Source of the DNA: Microbulbifer taiwanensis
Lineage (GTDB): Bacteria > Pseudomonadota > Gammaproteobacteria > Pseudomonadales > Cellvibrionaceae
Length of the DNA stretch: 64,000 nucleotides
Assembly (NCBI RefSeq): GCF_014904815.1
Contig: NZ_JACZFR010000016.1
Coordinates: 61,641-125,640 of the forward strand
Direction of reading: 5' to 3'
Made by a program: the position numbers and the translations under genes. The stretch's first letter is position 1. Every line of letters starts with the position of its first letter. Shown here piece after piece: positions 37,493 through 46,666 of the stretch. The notes below the pieces were generated by a model, which saw nothing but the letters and a program-made list of their open reading frames with translations, was not told the origin of the DNA and searched no databases.

Positions 37493-38317
37493 CTACCGCA
37501 AGTCACTGTGCAGCGAGGGATCCACTTGCAGGCAGGACGCAACCAGATTTCTTTTACTGAAGTTGTAGCGGCTGAGCACACTCATCAGGTTTTCCTTGCC
37601 CAATAACTGATGTGTTATTTCAATAGTGTTCATACCGGATTCTGCCAGCGCCTGCGCCCTCCCCGCCAGGTCGAGCAGGTAGCGATATTTTTCCTCGAGC
37701 TTCTCCCGGCCGTTTTCCACCACGCCCCGGTGCGGACACAGGATCACATCGAACTCATGGCCCAGCACTTTGCGGATACTGTCGAGCAGCGTCGGAATCT
37801 GCTCGTCGCTGCGCAGCAGCTTCAGGTAGTTGGCGATATACAGGTCGGCGCTGAACAGCCAGCCGCGCTCGGGCAACAGGTAGCAGGTCATATCCTTGGC
37901 ATGGCCGGGCGCAAAGATAGGCATCACTGCCTCACCGCCAATTTCCAGCTTGTCCGGCAGCGGAGCCGCGTCCGCCCTGCCGGCGGATCCCCAGATGATT
38001 TTCTGGATCGGCGGAATCCTGAAACCGCGCCGCAGGATTTCGACCGTAATCTCCGGTGCCAGTGGCCGCACCCCGGTGAGCGCCTGGATGGCGCCGGCAT
38101 TGCCGCTGTGGTCCTCGTGGTGGTGGGTCAGCAGCAATTGGCTGAATGGCTGGCTTTCTACAAACGGGCGCACGTATTTCCACTGGTTGCTGGGCCCGGT
38201 ATCAATCAGGGTGTCCTTAAACCGGTAGACGATAAACGAGGTATTGACCCCAAGGTCAAAACGGCCCACCCGCAGGGCGTCCAGGTCTTTGTAACGGAAG
38301 CTATCGAGAACAGACAC
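37493..38317 (-). CDS. MBL-fold metallo-hydrolase
   Basis: A 274-residue cytosolic metallo-beta-lactamase-fold protein. The metal motif HxHxDH is at H65, H67, D69 and H70 (THHHEDHSG). Further ligands are expected in FAPGHAKDM and in FSADLYIANY, and the last in LCPHRGVV. A C-terminal helical region with a winged-helix look (MNTIEITHQLLGKENLMSVLSRYNFSKRNLVASCLQ) resembles lactamase-B enzymes such as LACTB2-type thioesterases or ribonucleases. No signal peptide is present. The substrate is unknown. It lies 126 bases downstream of the thioredoxin-like gene, on the same strand. Confidence 0.85.
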   Translation of the reverse strand: MSVLDSFRYKDLDALRVGRFDLGVNTSFIVYRFKDTLIDTGPSNQWKYVRPFVESQPFSQLLLTHHHEDHSGNAGAIQALTGVRPLAPEITVEILRRGFRIPPIQKIIWGSAGRADAAPLPDKLEIGGEAVMPIFAPGHAKDMTCYLLPERGWLFSADLYIANYLKLLRSDEQIPTLLDSIRKVLGHEFDVILCPHRGVVENGREKLEEKYRYLLDLAGRAQALAESGMNTIEITHQLLGKENLMSVLSRYNFSKRNLVASCLQVDPSLHSDLR

Positions 38318-38443
38318 AGAAACCCCTCAATTCGATGGAAGGTTCTTTGTACGGAATAAAGCCGTCAGGGGAAATTACCGATTGCGCGAATCGACATGAC
38401 ATATCAGCCCCGCGAGGAGTCGCTTGTCGGGAAACGCGGGAAA

Positions 38444-38947
38444 CTAATCCGTCAGCGCAAGCCTGAGTCGCAATCCCCATTTGGAGGTGGCGCCGGACGT
38501 GACCCATGCCACCCGGCCGTCGCTGTCGACGATGACGATGCTCGGCGTCACGCGCACACCCCAGGCGCGGCTGAGGAAACCGCTGGGATCGCTGATGGTG
38601 GGGAATTGCAGCGAGTGGCTGGACAGGTAGTCGGCCAGCTCCGCATCGCTGCCGGATTGCAGGGCGACCGCAATCACCTGGTGGTCCCGCGCGAGATCGG
38701 AAATCGCCGGCGATACCGCGCGGCAGTAGCCGCACCAGGTGGCCCAGAAATAAACCAGCACCGGACCCTGTTTTGCCAACTGCTGCAGATCCAGCACGTC
38801 GCCCTGCAGCGACCGGCCGGCCAGTGCCGGCGCCATGTCCCGGGGAATATCCCGCTGCTGGTAATAGGCCACGGCGCTGACCACCAGGATGGCGAGCAGC
38901 GCAAATTTGCACAGACCCCAGAGGGTTCGCTTAACGTTTACTGCCAC
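38444..38947 (-). CDS. Membrane-anchored thioredoxin-like disulfide oxidoreductase (TlpA/ScsD type)
   Basis: A 167-residue protein with one N-terminal membrane anchor (about residues 9-28) and a periplasmic thioredoxin domain. The redox motif is C72-G-Y-C75 in YFWATWCGYCRAV, and the cis-proline is in RVTPSIVIV. The start is a GTG at 38945-38947 that overlaps the stop of the upstream calcium-binding repeat protein by ten bases, implying translational coupling. The family (TlpA, ScsD) supplies or repairs disulfides in exported proteins. The giant partner has several cysteines in its N-terminal half, so a dedicated folding role is possible (inference). Confidence 0.85.
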   Translation of the reverse strand: MAVNVKRTLWGLCKFALLAILVVSAVAYYQQRDIPRDMAPALAGRSLQGDVLDLQQLAKQGPVLVYFWATWCGYCRAVSPAISDLARDHQVIAVALQSGSDAELADYLSSHSLQFPTISDPSGFLSRAWGVRVTPSIVIVDSDGRVAWVTSGATSKWGLRLRLALTD

Positions 38948-41900
38948 GCGCTCACTCTGGCCTCATTCACCTGTGCCTGCTGTTCGCCGGTCAGGCTGAT
39001 GACACCGCCCTGTGGTGTGCCGATGGACGTCATCAGTTCGGCCAAGTCATCGATATTGGCGAGCGGCAACTCGGCTCCGGATTCCGTCGCGATCACCTCG
39101 ATAGCGCTCTCGGCCGACTGCCAGTTGCGGATCTGCACTTTCTCCGGCCCTGCCAGCAGGTAGATATCCAAGTGGCTGCCATTTTTCACCAGCCAGATAT
39201 CTTCCGGTGCCACCGCGCCCTCGAACAGCAACCGGTCATCGGCACTGGAACCACTGTCGGTCACGGTATCCACACCGTCGCCGCGGGCGAAGAGATAGAT
39301 ATCCGCGCCGCCATTGCCCTGCAGTGTGTCGTTGCCCTCGCCGCCGCGAATCGTATCGGCGCCCATTGAACCCTGGATCGTATCATTGCCCTTCTCGCCA
39401 CGGATTTCCGCTATCGCCGTCAGGACTGTAGTCGAGAAATCCAGCGTATTGTTACCGGTCGTCCCCTGGATACTGTCGACGCCGCCATTGCCGTTGATCA
39501 GTTCGACGGTATTGGCCCCGGAATAGGACGCCAGTCGAATCAGGTCATTGCCGGCGGTACCGCGCAGCTCGTCCGCGCCCGCGCCGCCGGAGTAGCGGTC
39601 GTAACCGGTGTCGCCGGCGGTGAGCAGGAAGAGGTCGTCGCCGCCCTCGCCGTAGAGGTTGTCGCTGCCGATGCCACCCTCGATTACATCGCCGGCCTGG
39701 GAGCCGTAAAGGGTATCGTTACCCGCGCCGCCATCGATCATGGCGATATCCACCAGCATCGTGTTGCGGAAATCCAGCGTATTGTTGGCGGTGCTGCCGA
39801 CAATGCGGTTATTGCCCGCCTTGCCGTCGATAACCTCAACGGTGGCATCGCCGGAGAAGACGCTGAGACGGAACTCATCGTCGCCGTCGCTACCCGCCAA
39901 TGTGTCGCTGCCGCCGTCGCCCTGGTAGCGATCGTAGCCGCTGTCCCCGGGCGTGTGCACGAAGAGATCGTCGCCGGCACCACCGTAGACCTTGTCGCTG
40001 CCGTCGCCACCCTCGATCACATCGCCCGCATCGGAACCGTAAATCGTATCGTTACCGGCTGCGCCGAGAATCGAGGCAATGTTCACCAATTGGGTGCCGC
40101 TGAAATCCAGCGTATTGTTGGCGCTGGTGCCGAGCAGGCGATTCTGGCCCTCCCTGCCGTCGATCAGCTCAACGGTGCTGGCGCCGCTGAATACACTGAA
40201 GATCATATCGTCGTCTTCGACACTGCCCAGCAGCCGGTCGGAACCACTGCCGCCGCTGTACTTGTCCGCACCGCTATCGCCGGCGGTGAACAGGAAGCTG
40301 TCATCGCCGTCGCCCCCCACCAGGTAATCGCTGCCAGGACCACCGATAATGGTGTCCGCCAGCGGCGAGCCGTAGATGGTGTCGTTGCCGCTGCCACCAT
40401 CGATGGAAGCAATACCGACCAGTTCGGTGGCGGAGAAGTCCAGCGTATTGTTGGCGTTGGTGCCGACAATCTTGTCGTTGCCCCCCTGACCATCGATCAC
40501 CTCCACCGAGGCCTCGCCGGCGAAGACACTGAAGCGGAAGAGGTCGTCGCCGGCCGTCCCCTGCAGCGTATCCCGGCCCTCGCCGCCGCGGTAGGAGTCG
40601 GAACCGGTATCACCGGCGGTCAGCCGGAAGATATCATCGCCGGCCTCGCCGTAGACGGTATCGCTGCCCATGCCGCCCTCGATCACATCGGCGCCCTGGG
40701 TGCCGTAGATGGTATCGTTGCCCGCGGCGCCGTCGATCAGGGCGATATTGACCAGTTCGGTATTGCGGAAGTCCAGGGTATTATTGGCGCTGGTGCCGCT
40801 CAGGGTATTGGCGCCGGCGCCGCCGTCGATGCGCTCCACGGTCGCCGCACCGCTGAATACCGACAGCAGGATATTGTCGTCCGCGTCGCTGCCCAGCAGG
40901 GTGTCGAAGCCATCGCCACCGTCGAAGCGGTCCGCGCCGGTATCGCCCGCTGCCAGTACAAAGGTATCGTCGCCGCCATTGCCGTACAGGTAATCGGAGC
41001 CACTGCCACCGAGGATGCGGTCCGCCTGCTGGCTGCCATAGACGCTGTCGTTGCCGGCGCCGGTGTCTATCTCGGCAATATTCAGCAGCTGGGTTTCGCC
41101 GAAGTCGAAGGTGTTGTTGGCGCTGGAACCGAGGACGCGGTTGTTGCCGGCACCGCCGTCGATGATTTCCACTCGCGCGTCGCCGCTGAAAACGCTCAGG
41201 CGAATCTCGTCGTCGCCATCGGTACCCAGTATGCGATCGCTGCCGTCGCCGCCGCGGTAGTGATCGAAACCGGTATCGCCGGCGGTGAGGCCGAAGGTAT
41301 CGGCTCCGCCATTGCCGTAGAGCTTGTCGGAGCCCAGGCCGCCCTCAATCACATCCGCCGCCGCTGTGCCAAAAACGGTGTCGTTGCCGGCACCGGCGTC
41401 GATCAGGTCGATGGAAACCAGCTGGGTATTGCTGAAGTCCAGGGTGTTGTTGGCGCTACTGCCCAGTATGCGATTGTTGCCGCCATCGCCGTCGATCACC
41501 TCAACGGTAGCGCTGCCGGAGAAGACACTGAAGCGGAATTCGTCGTCGCTTGGCGTGCCGACAATCCAGTCCTCTCCGTCACCGCCGTCGTAGCGGTCGA
41601 AGCCGGTATCGCCGGCGGTGAGCAGGAAGCGATCGTCGCCGCCCTCGCCGTAGAGTTTGTCGCTGCCGATACCGCCGACGATGACATCTGCCGCGCTGGA
41701 ACCGTAGAGGGTATCGTTGCCGGCGCCAGCATCCAGGCGCGCGATATTCAGCAGGCTGATACCGCGGAAATCTAGCGTATTGTTGGCCGAGGTACCCACC
41801 ACCAGGTTAGTGCCCGCACCGCCGTCGATGGCCTCCACCCGCGCATTGCCGCTGAACACACTGAAGCGGAACCAGTCGTCACCGTCGCCGCCGATCACCT

Positions 41901-44900
41901 GGTCGAAGCCGGTGCCACCCTCCACTCGGTCGGCACCGATGTCGTTGCCCTCGATATGGAAAATATCGTCGCCGGCGTTGCCGTAGAGCTTGTCGCTGCC
42001 ACTGCCGCCGATAATCCTGTCACTGGCGGAACTGCCGTAAATGGCATCGTTGCCGGCCAGGCCATCGATAAAGGCAATATTCAGCAGCTCGGTGTTGGAG
42101 AAATCCAGCGTATTGTTGGCGCCGGTGCCGTAGATCGCGTTGTAGCCGCCGGCGCCGTCGATGCGCTCGACGGTAGCGTTGCCGCTGAACACGCTGATGC
42201 GAATCGCATCGTCACCGCTGCCGCCGAGTACCTGGTCGAAGCCGTCACCGCCCTCGAAGCGGTCGGCGTAGCCGTCGTTGCCCTCGACGATAAAGCTATC
42301 GTTGCCGCCCTCGCCGTAGAGCTTGTCGGCACCGGGGCCGCCGATAATGGTGTCGTCGCCGTCGCCGGCGTAAATCGTATCGTTGCCGGCCTTGCCGTCG
42401 ATGGTGTCGGCACCGGCGGTACCCTGCAGGGTGTTGTTGCTGTTGTTGCCCTCTACATTGGTCTGGGATTCCCCCGGCTCTATGTCCCAGGAGAACTTGG
42501 CAAAGTCGAGCGGCTGTGCGGCCGGGTGGCGGATGACCACCACCTCGTTACTCTGCGCACTGCCGCCGGCGGAGATATCGCTGAAGGTCAGGCTGTTGCC
42601 GCCGACGATGGCCGCCGAATGATTCAGGTCCGGGGACGGCAGCAGGGTCAGGCTCGCACTGGCATCCACCAGCCCGGCGCCCTGATTGTCCAGCTGCGCG
42701 CGGTAGTGGGATTCCACATCATCCGTGCCGCTCACCGGCAGCTGCTGCACCAGTGCGTAGTCGCAGATAAACAGTGTCTGGCCGGCGCTCTCGCTGTCCC
42801 GGTTCACGAACCCGATGCTGTCGAGCAGGTAGCCGCTGTAGGCCGGGTCGTCGCTCTGCGCCGGCTGGAACACCAGGCTGAAGGGGCTGTCGCCGTCCAC
42901 GGCGCAGTCATCCAGGCCGCGCAGCTGGATCGCCTGGGGAATATCCCAGTTGTCCGCAGAGAACTGCAGGTAATTGTCGCCGAGAATTTCCGCCTCGCTC
43001 CCGTCGGAAAGCGACAGATTCAGGGTCAGCGTGGTGCCGGATTGCAGCGGCTGGTCCAGGCTCACCTCCAGCGCGGCAATTGCGGTGCCCGCCTCGTCCG
43101 TTTCCAGCGCCGTCAATGGCGTGGCGGTGATGCGCTTGGTCTGCGACGGCACCGTGACGGTGCAGCAGCCGCTGGCGGTCACCGTGGTCTCGCCATCGCT
43201 GATCTCCGCCTCCAGGCTGTAGTTGCCCGGCAGCAGGCCGGACACATCCCACAGGTACTGGTCACTCTCTCCGTCCTCGTCCTCGGCGATATCGCCGGCG
43301 ATCAGCGTGCGGCCGCTGCCCTCGTAGAGGTAATAGAGGGAGACGCTGGCATTGCTGTCCGGGTCGCTGTCCTGCCACTGGATCAGCAGTGTCGGTTCGC
43401 TGACGGTCACCGCGCTGTCCGGCAGCACCAGGGCTATCTGCGGCGGGTCATTTACGCCGTTCTCGTTGATGGCGAACTGGTTTACCGGGCTCCAGTCGCC
43501 GGGCGTGCCCTTGGCATCCTCAGCGCGGGCGCGCCAGTAGTAGTGGCTGTTGTCGTTGAAGTCGAAGCCGGGGGTCCACTGGGTGCCTGCTTGTAGCTGG
43601 CTCGCCACCAGTAGGGTCAGCGCCGCATCCGAGTAGACCTCGAAGCGGTACTGCACCGCATCGCCATCCGGGTCCGCAACCGGGTTCACTTCAAACAGCG
43701 GGCGCAGGTTTTCCACCACGGCGCCGTCGCCGGGGTTCTGCAGACTGGGCACCGGCGGTGCGGCGTTGTCGGTATCCACCTGGAAGCTGGCGCTCACCCA
43801 GTTGCTCTGCACCTCGCCGTCACTGGCCTTGGCGCGCCAGTAATAGGTCACGTCCTCCTGCAGCCCCTCGGCAATCCAGGCGGTCTCGCCCTGCCCCTCG
43901 GTCACCGGGCCGGAGGAGATCGCGGCACCGCTGTCGAAACTGGCCACAGTATCCAGCTCGAAGGTGTAAGTGAGCGGTTGCTGCTCCGGGTCACTGGCAT
44001 TGCCCACCCGCAGTTCCACACCGTTATTAGGCAGCCAGCTGAACAGGCCGCCGCTGGGAGATACGATCGACGGATCCGTGGGCGCGTTGTTTAGAGTGCT
44101 GACCAGGAAGCTGCCTATCTCGCTCTCGGTGCGCGCGCCGTGCTCGTCCTGCACCCAGGCCTTCCACACATAGGCGTTGTCCTCGGCGAGCGGGTTGGGC
44201 ACCTGCCACTGGGTCTGGAAGTTGCCGCCGGGCAGCAGGCCGTTCACCGACGCGATCGGCGTATCCAGGTCCGATTCGTGGAACAGGTCGAAACCGTAGG
44301 AAAGCGTATCCCGGTCCGCGTCGAAGGCGTGGGCCACGATCAGTTGCGGGCGGGTGTTCGCCACCAGCGCATTGACCTGCGGCGCGTTGATGGCCGGCGC
44401 CGAGGGCGCGTCGTTGGCGCTGTTGATAAAGAAGCGGCTGGACTCCCAGTTGGAGGCCACCGGCACTTCGCCGCTATTCTCTTCCACAACGGTGATGGCG
44501 CGGGCGCGCCAGTAGTAGAGTTTGTTGTCGGCGAACGCCTGCCCCGGCAGCAGATCGCCGGCGGCCACCGCCCAGCGGGTGCTGCCGCTGCCCTCGGCCA
44601 CGCTGGCTTCTGCCACCCGGGTCACCATGGCCTGGTCCGCATAGATCTCGAACTGGTAGGAGACGGTCAGCTCCGGGCCGTGCTCGCCGTTGGTCACTTC
44701 CACCGTCGGCAGCAGTTCGGCGGCGCCGTCGAGTATCTCGGCGTCGAACACCGGGCTGGCAATCTGCGGCGCGCCCGGTGCCACTTCCGGCACCGTCGGG
44801 TCGCTGTCCACTTCCTCTTCCTGGGCATCGCTGCGGCCGTCCTCGTCGTAGTCGCCGCTGCCATCCCGGTCCAGGTTGCCGAAGTGCTCCATTTCCCAGG

Positions 44901-46572
44901 CATCGCTGAGGCCGTCGCCGTCGGTATCGTCGGCAGGGTTCACGTTAAGGTTCACCGAGCGCTGGCTCGAGAGGGCACCGTCGGTAGCGGTAAAGGTCAC
45001 CGCATAGCTGCCCGCCTGGCCGATGGCCGGCTGCCAGCGGAAGACACCGGTGCCATCGCCACCGTCAGTAAAGGTGGCGCCGGAGGGCAGGCTGCTGGAG
45101 GACAGCTGCGGCACTGTGCCGTTCGGGTCCGAGGACTGCACCAGGAAACCGATCTGGCCGCCCTCGTGGCTGTTGCGATCGAGAATCGCCTGGATCACCG
45201 GCGGCTGCGGCAGCTCGGCGGAGTCGACAAAATACAGTGTGTAGTCGGCGCTGCTGTCGTAGTCGAAGACATTGATGAAATAGTCGAAATCCACCTTGTT
45301 GTCGGCGCGCTTTTTCGACAGCCAGAAATTGTTTGCATTCAGTGTCTTGCCGTCCCCGCGCACCACCTTGTGCAGCACCTTGGCGCCGGCGTAGGGGTCG
45401 GCTACCTGGATATAGCCGAAGCCCTCCTGCGTGCCGCCGCTCAGGCTGCGCGTGCCGCCGCTCTCGCCGCCGAGGCTGTAGGACAGTGCCGCCACCTGGG
45501 CGCAGCTCTTGCACAGGGCCAGGTCGACGCCGGTGTTTTCGCTCTCGTAGAGGTAGAAGCTTTCATCCGCACCATAGGCAAGAAAATCGAGCACCCCATC
45601 CCGCCCCGGCAGGTCCACCAGCACATCCTCCACCAGCAGGTGCGCGTTGGTGGCCTCGAGCAGCGAGGTCAGCTCACCGCCCAGCTCGTCGGCGTGGGTA
45701 AAGCTGGCAGAAAACTCGGTAAACTTGCCGGACAGGGTGGACTCCATCACCCAGCGGCCCGCCTTCATACTCTGCGGCGCTATCTCTCCGAAATTGATCA
45801 GCAGGCTCGGCTCCGCCGCCTGGTTTTCCACAAAACTCTTGGTAATGGTGAAGTCGATCGCCAGGCCCTGTTCGTTGTCGACGATCCTGGGCTGGGCGGA
45901 TTCGATCTTGAGATTATTGGCGGCGCCGTAGCCGCTGTTGTCGATACGCACACCCAGGGTGTAGGGCTCCGGCGGCTCTATCTCGGTGGTAAAGGCATCG
46001 TCGCCGACCACCTCCTGGGTGAGGAAATAATCCAGGGTCATCAGCGGCTGCGGCTTGACCACAATCGAGTCCGGCGCCACCTGCACCAGCTCTTCCTTGC
46101 CGCCGTAGGCATAGGACAGGGTGGCGCCGACAAAAAACAGCTCGCCGTTGTCGGTCTGGCCGGCGGCATTGGCGGTGGGGACTATCAGCCAGCGGAACTC
46201 GCCCACCTTGCCGGCGTTGATCACACCGTCGCTGACGGCGCCGTCGTCGCCGGTGACCAGGGAATTCACGTTCTGGGTGTCGTCCACGCGGATAAAGAAG
46301 GCCGCATCGCTGGCGGAGGTATCGGAGGTGGCGGTGACCGCATTGCCGTCGGCGTCGGTGAAATTCACCGAAATGGCGATCTCCTCGATGGAATAGGTAT
46401 CCAAGCTGTTGGTAATGCGCATGATGGCTTCGAAGCCCTGGCGCTCCAGTGTCAGCTCCTGCAGGATCTCGATGCGCACCTCCGCGCAAAGCGCCTCCTC
46501 CTGATCTGCGGCGGCCGGTGCGCACAGTGCGCAGATCCAAAACGCCGCCAGTATCCCCCAACGCTGCAACAT
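38938..46572 (-). CDS. Giant secreted calcium-binding repeat protein (RTX-like), 2544 residues
   Basis: A very large exported protein with signal peptide MLQRWGILAAFWICALCAPAAA (residues 1-22). The N-terminal part has beta-rich domains and a CKSC pair near residue 360. A putative Ig-like domain precedes a thrombospondin type-3-like DTDGDGLSDAWE...DRDGSGDYDEDG stretch near 545-592. Four FN3/Ig-like domains with a YYWRARA pattern lie at about 600-1040, then a Calx-beta-like region. Residues 1396-2394 are nine 111-residue repeats rich in GxGxDxLYG and NNTLDF. The tail has a further RTX-like stretch and a haemolysin-related domain (EDIWLVKNGSHLDIYL). The ATG at 46572 follows GGAATAG; a TTG at 46590 is less likely. 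Probably a cell-surface or released adhesin or matrix protein; no toxin domain is seen. Confidence 0.85.
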   Translation of the reverse strand: MLQRWGILAAFWICALCAPAAADQEEALCAEVRIEILQELTLERQGFEAIMRITNSLDTYSIEEIAISVNFTDADGNAVTATSDTSASDAAFFIRVDDTQNVNSLVTGDDGAVSDGVINAGKVGEFRWLIVPTANAAGQTDNGELFFVGATLSYAYGGKEELVQVAPDSIVVKPQPLMTLDYFLTQEVVGDDAFTTEIEPPEPYTLGVRIDNSGYGAANNLKIESAQPRIVDNEQGLAIDFTITKSFVENQAAEPSLLINFGEIAPQSMKAGRWVMESTLSGKFTEFSASFTHADELGGELTSLLEATNAHLLVEDVLVDLPGRDGVLDFLAYGADESFYLYESENTGVDLALCKSCAQVAALSYSLGGESGGTRSLSGGTQEGFGYIQVADPYAGAKVLHKVVRGDGKTLNANNFWLSKKRADNKVDFDYFINVFDYDSSADYTLYFVDSAELPQPPVIQAILDRNSHEGGQIGFLVQSSDPNGTVPQLSSSSLPSGATFTDGGDGTGVFRWQPAIGQAGSYAVTFTATDGALSSQRSVNLNVNPADDTDGDGLSDAWEMEHFGNLDRDGSGDYDEDGRSDAQEEEVDSDPTVPEVAPGAPQIASPVFDAEILDGAAELLPTVEVTNGEHGPELTVSYQFEIYADQAMVTRVAEASVAEGSGSTRWAVAAGDLLPGQAFADNKLYYWRARAITVVEENSGEVPVASNWESSRFFINSANDAPSAPAINAPQVNALVANTRPQLIVAHAFDADRDTLSYGFDLFHESDLDTPIASVNGLLPGGNFQTQWQVPNPLAEDNAYVWKAWVQDEHGARTESEIGSFLVSTLNNAPTDPSIVSPSGGLFSWLPNNGVELRVGNASDPEQQPLTYTFELDTVASFDSGAAISSGPVTEGQGETAWIAEGLQEDVTYYWRAKASDGEVQSNWVSASFQVDTDNAAPPVPSLQNPGDGAVVENLRPLFEVNPVADPDGDAVQYRFEVYSDAALTLLVASQLQAGTQWTPGFDFNDNSHYYWRARAEDAKGTPGDWSPVNQFAINENGVNDPPQIALVLPDSAVTVSEPTLLIQWQDSDPDSNASVSLYYLYEGSGRTLIAGDIAEDEDGESDQYLWDVSGLLPGNYSLEAEISDGETTVTASGCCTVTVPSQTKRITATPLTALETDEAGTAIAALEVSLDQPLQSGTTLTLNLSLSDGSEAEILGDNYLQFSADNWDIPQAIQLRGLDDCAVDGDSPFSLVFQPAQSDDPAYSGYLLDSIGFVNRDSESAGQTLFICDYALVQQLPVSGTDDVESHYRAQLDNQGAGLVDASASLTLLPSPDLNHSAAIVGGNSLTFSDISAGGSAQSNEVVVIRHPAAQPLDFAKFSWDIEPGESQTNVEGNNSNNTLQGTAGADTIDGKAGNDTIYAGDGDDTIIGGPGADKLYGEGGNDSFIVEGNDGYADRFEGGDGFDQVLGGSGDDAIRISVFSGNATVERIDGAGGYNAIYGTGANNTLDFSNTELLNIAFIDGLAGNDAIYGSSASDRIIGGSGSDKLYGNAGDDIFHIEGNDIGADRVEGGTGFDQVIGGDGDDWFRFSVFSGNARVEAIDGGAGTNLVVGTSANNTLDFRGISLLNIARLDAGAGNDTLYGSSAADVIVGGIGSDKLYGEGGDDRFLLTAGDTGFDRYDGGDGEDWIVGTPSDDEFRFSVFSGSATVEVIDGDGGNNRILGSSANNTLDFSNTQLVSIDLIDAGAGNDTVFGTAAADVIEGGLGSDKLYGNGGADTFGLTAGDTGFDHYRGGDGSDRILGTDGDDEIRLSVFSGDARVEIIDGGAGNNRVLGSSANNTFDFGETQLLNIAEIDTGAGNDSVYGSQQADRILGGSGSDYLYGNGGDDTFVLAAGDTGADRFDGGDGFDTLLGSDADDNILLSVFSGAATVERIDGGAGANTLSGTSANNTLDFRNTELVNIALIDGAAGNDTIYGTQGADVIEGGMGSDTVYGEAGDDIFRLTAGDTGSDSYRGGEGRDTLQGTAGDDLFRFSVFAGEASVEVIDGQGGNDKIVGTNANNTLDFSATELVGIASIDGGSGNDTIYGSPLADTIIGGPGSDYLVGGDGDDSFLFTAGDSGADKYSGGSGSDRLLGSVEDDDMIFSVFSGASTVELIDGREGQNRLLGTSANNTLDFSGTQLVNIASILGAAGNDTIYGSDAGDVIEGGDGSDKVYGGAGDDLFVHTPGDSGYDRYQGDGGSDTLAGSDGDDEFRLSVFSGDATVEVIDGKAGNNRIVGSTANNTLDFRNTMLVDIAMIDGGAGNDTLYGSQAGDVIEGGIGSDNLYGEGGDDLFLLTAGDTGYDRYSGGAGADELRGTAGNDLIRLASYSGANTVELINGNGGVDSIQGTTGNNTLDFSTTVLTAIAEIRGEKGNDTIQGSMGADTIRGGEGNDTLQGNGGADIYLFARGDGVDTVTDSGSSADDRLLFEGAVAPEDIWLVKNGSHLDIYLLAGPEKVQIRNWQSAESAIEVIATESGAELPLANIDDLAELMTSIGTPQGGVISLTGEQQAQVNEARVSAWQ
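39391..42387 (-). repeat. Nine exact-length 333-bp tandem repeats
   Basis: Nine consecutive units of 333 bases (111 codons), with no length change across 2,997 bases, lie inside the giant calcium-binding protein gene. Each unit reads GNDTxYGS...ADVIEGGxGSDKLYGxGG, then TAGDTGxDRY, then SVFSGxATVEVIDG and SANNTLDF. Units differ at many third positions and some residues, so the expansion is not very recent. Confidence 0.92.
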
Positions 46573-46666
46573 GTTTTCTATTCCCAACAATTACTTGTAT
46601 TTCAAATTCTGTTTATGCTCATGACCTCGATTAGCGGTTCTATGACCGCCAACATAGGCCTCTCAT

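Noticed and set aside
39391..42387. Regular spacing of similar segments considered as a CRISPR-like array
   Set aside because: The period is 333 bases, the units are coding and in frame, and there are no short identical repeats with unique spacers.
39955..43596. Two long plus-strand frames (606 and 546 codons) opposite the 333-bp repeats
   Set aside because: Their apparent repeats are simply the antisense of the real 111-residue units. There is no start context or independent support.
38938..46572. RTX toxin with type I secretion
   Set aside because: There is a clear N-terminal signal peptide, no neighbouring ABC exporter or TolC-type genes, and no pore-forming or enzymatic domain; an adhesin or matrix role fits better.
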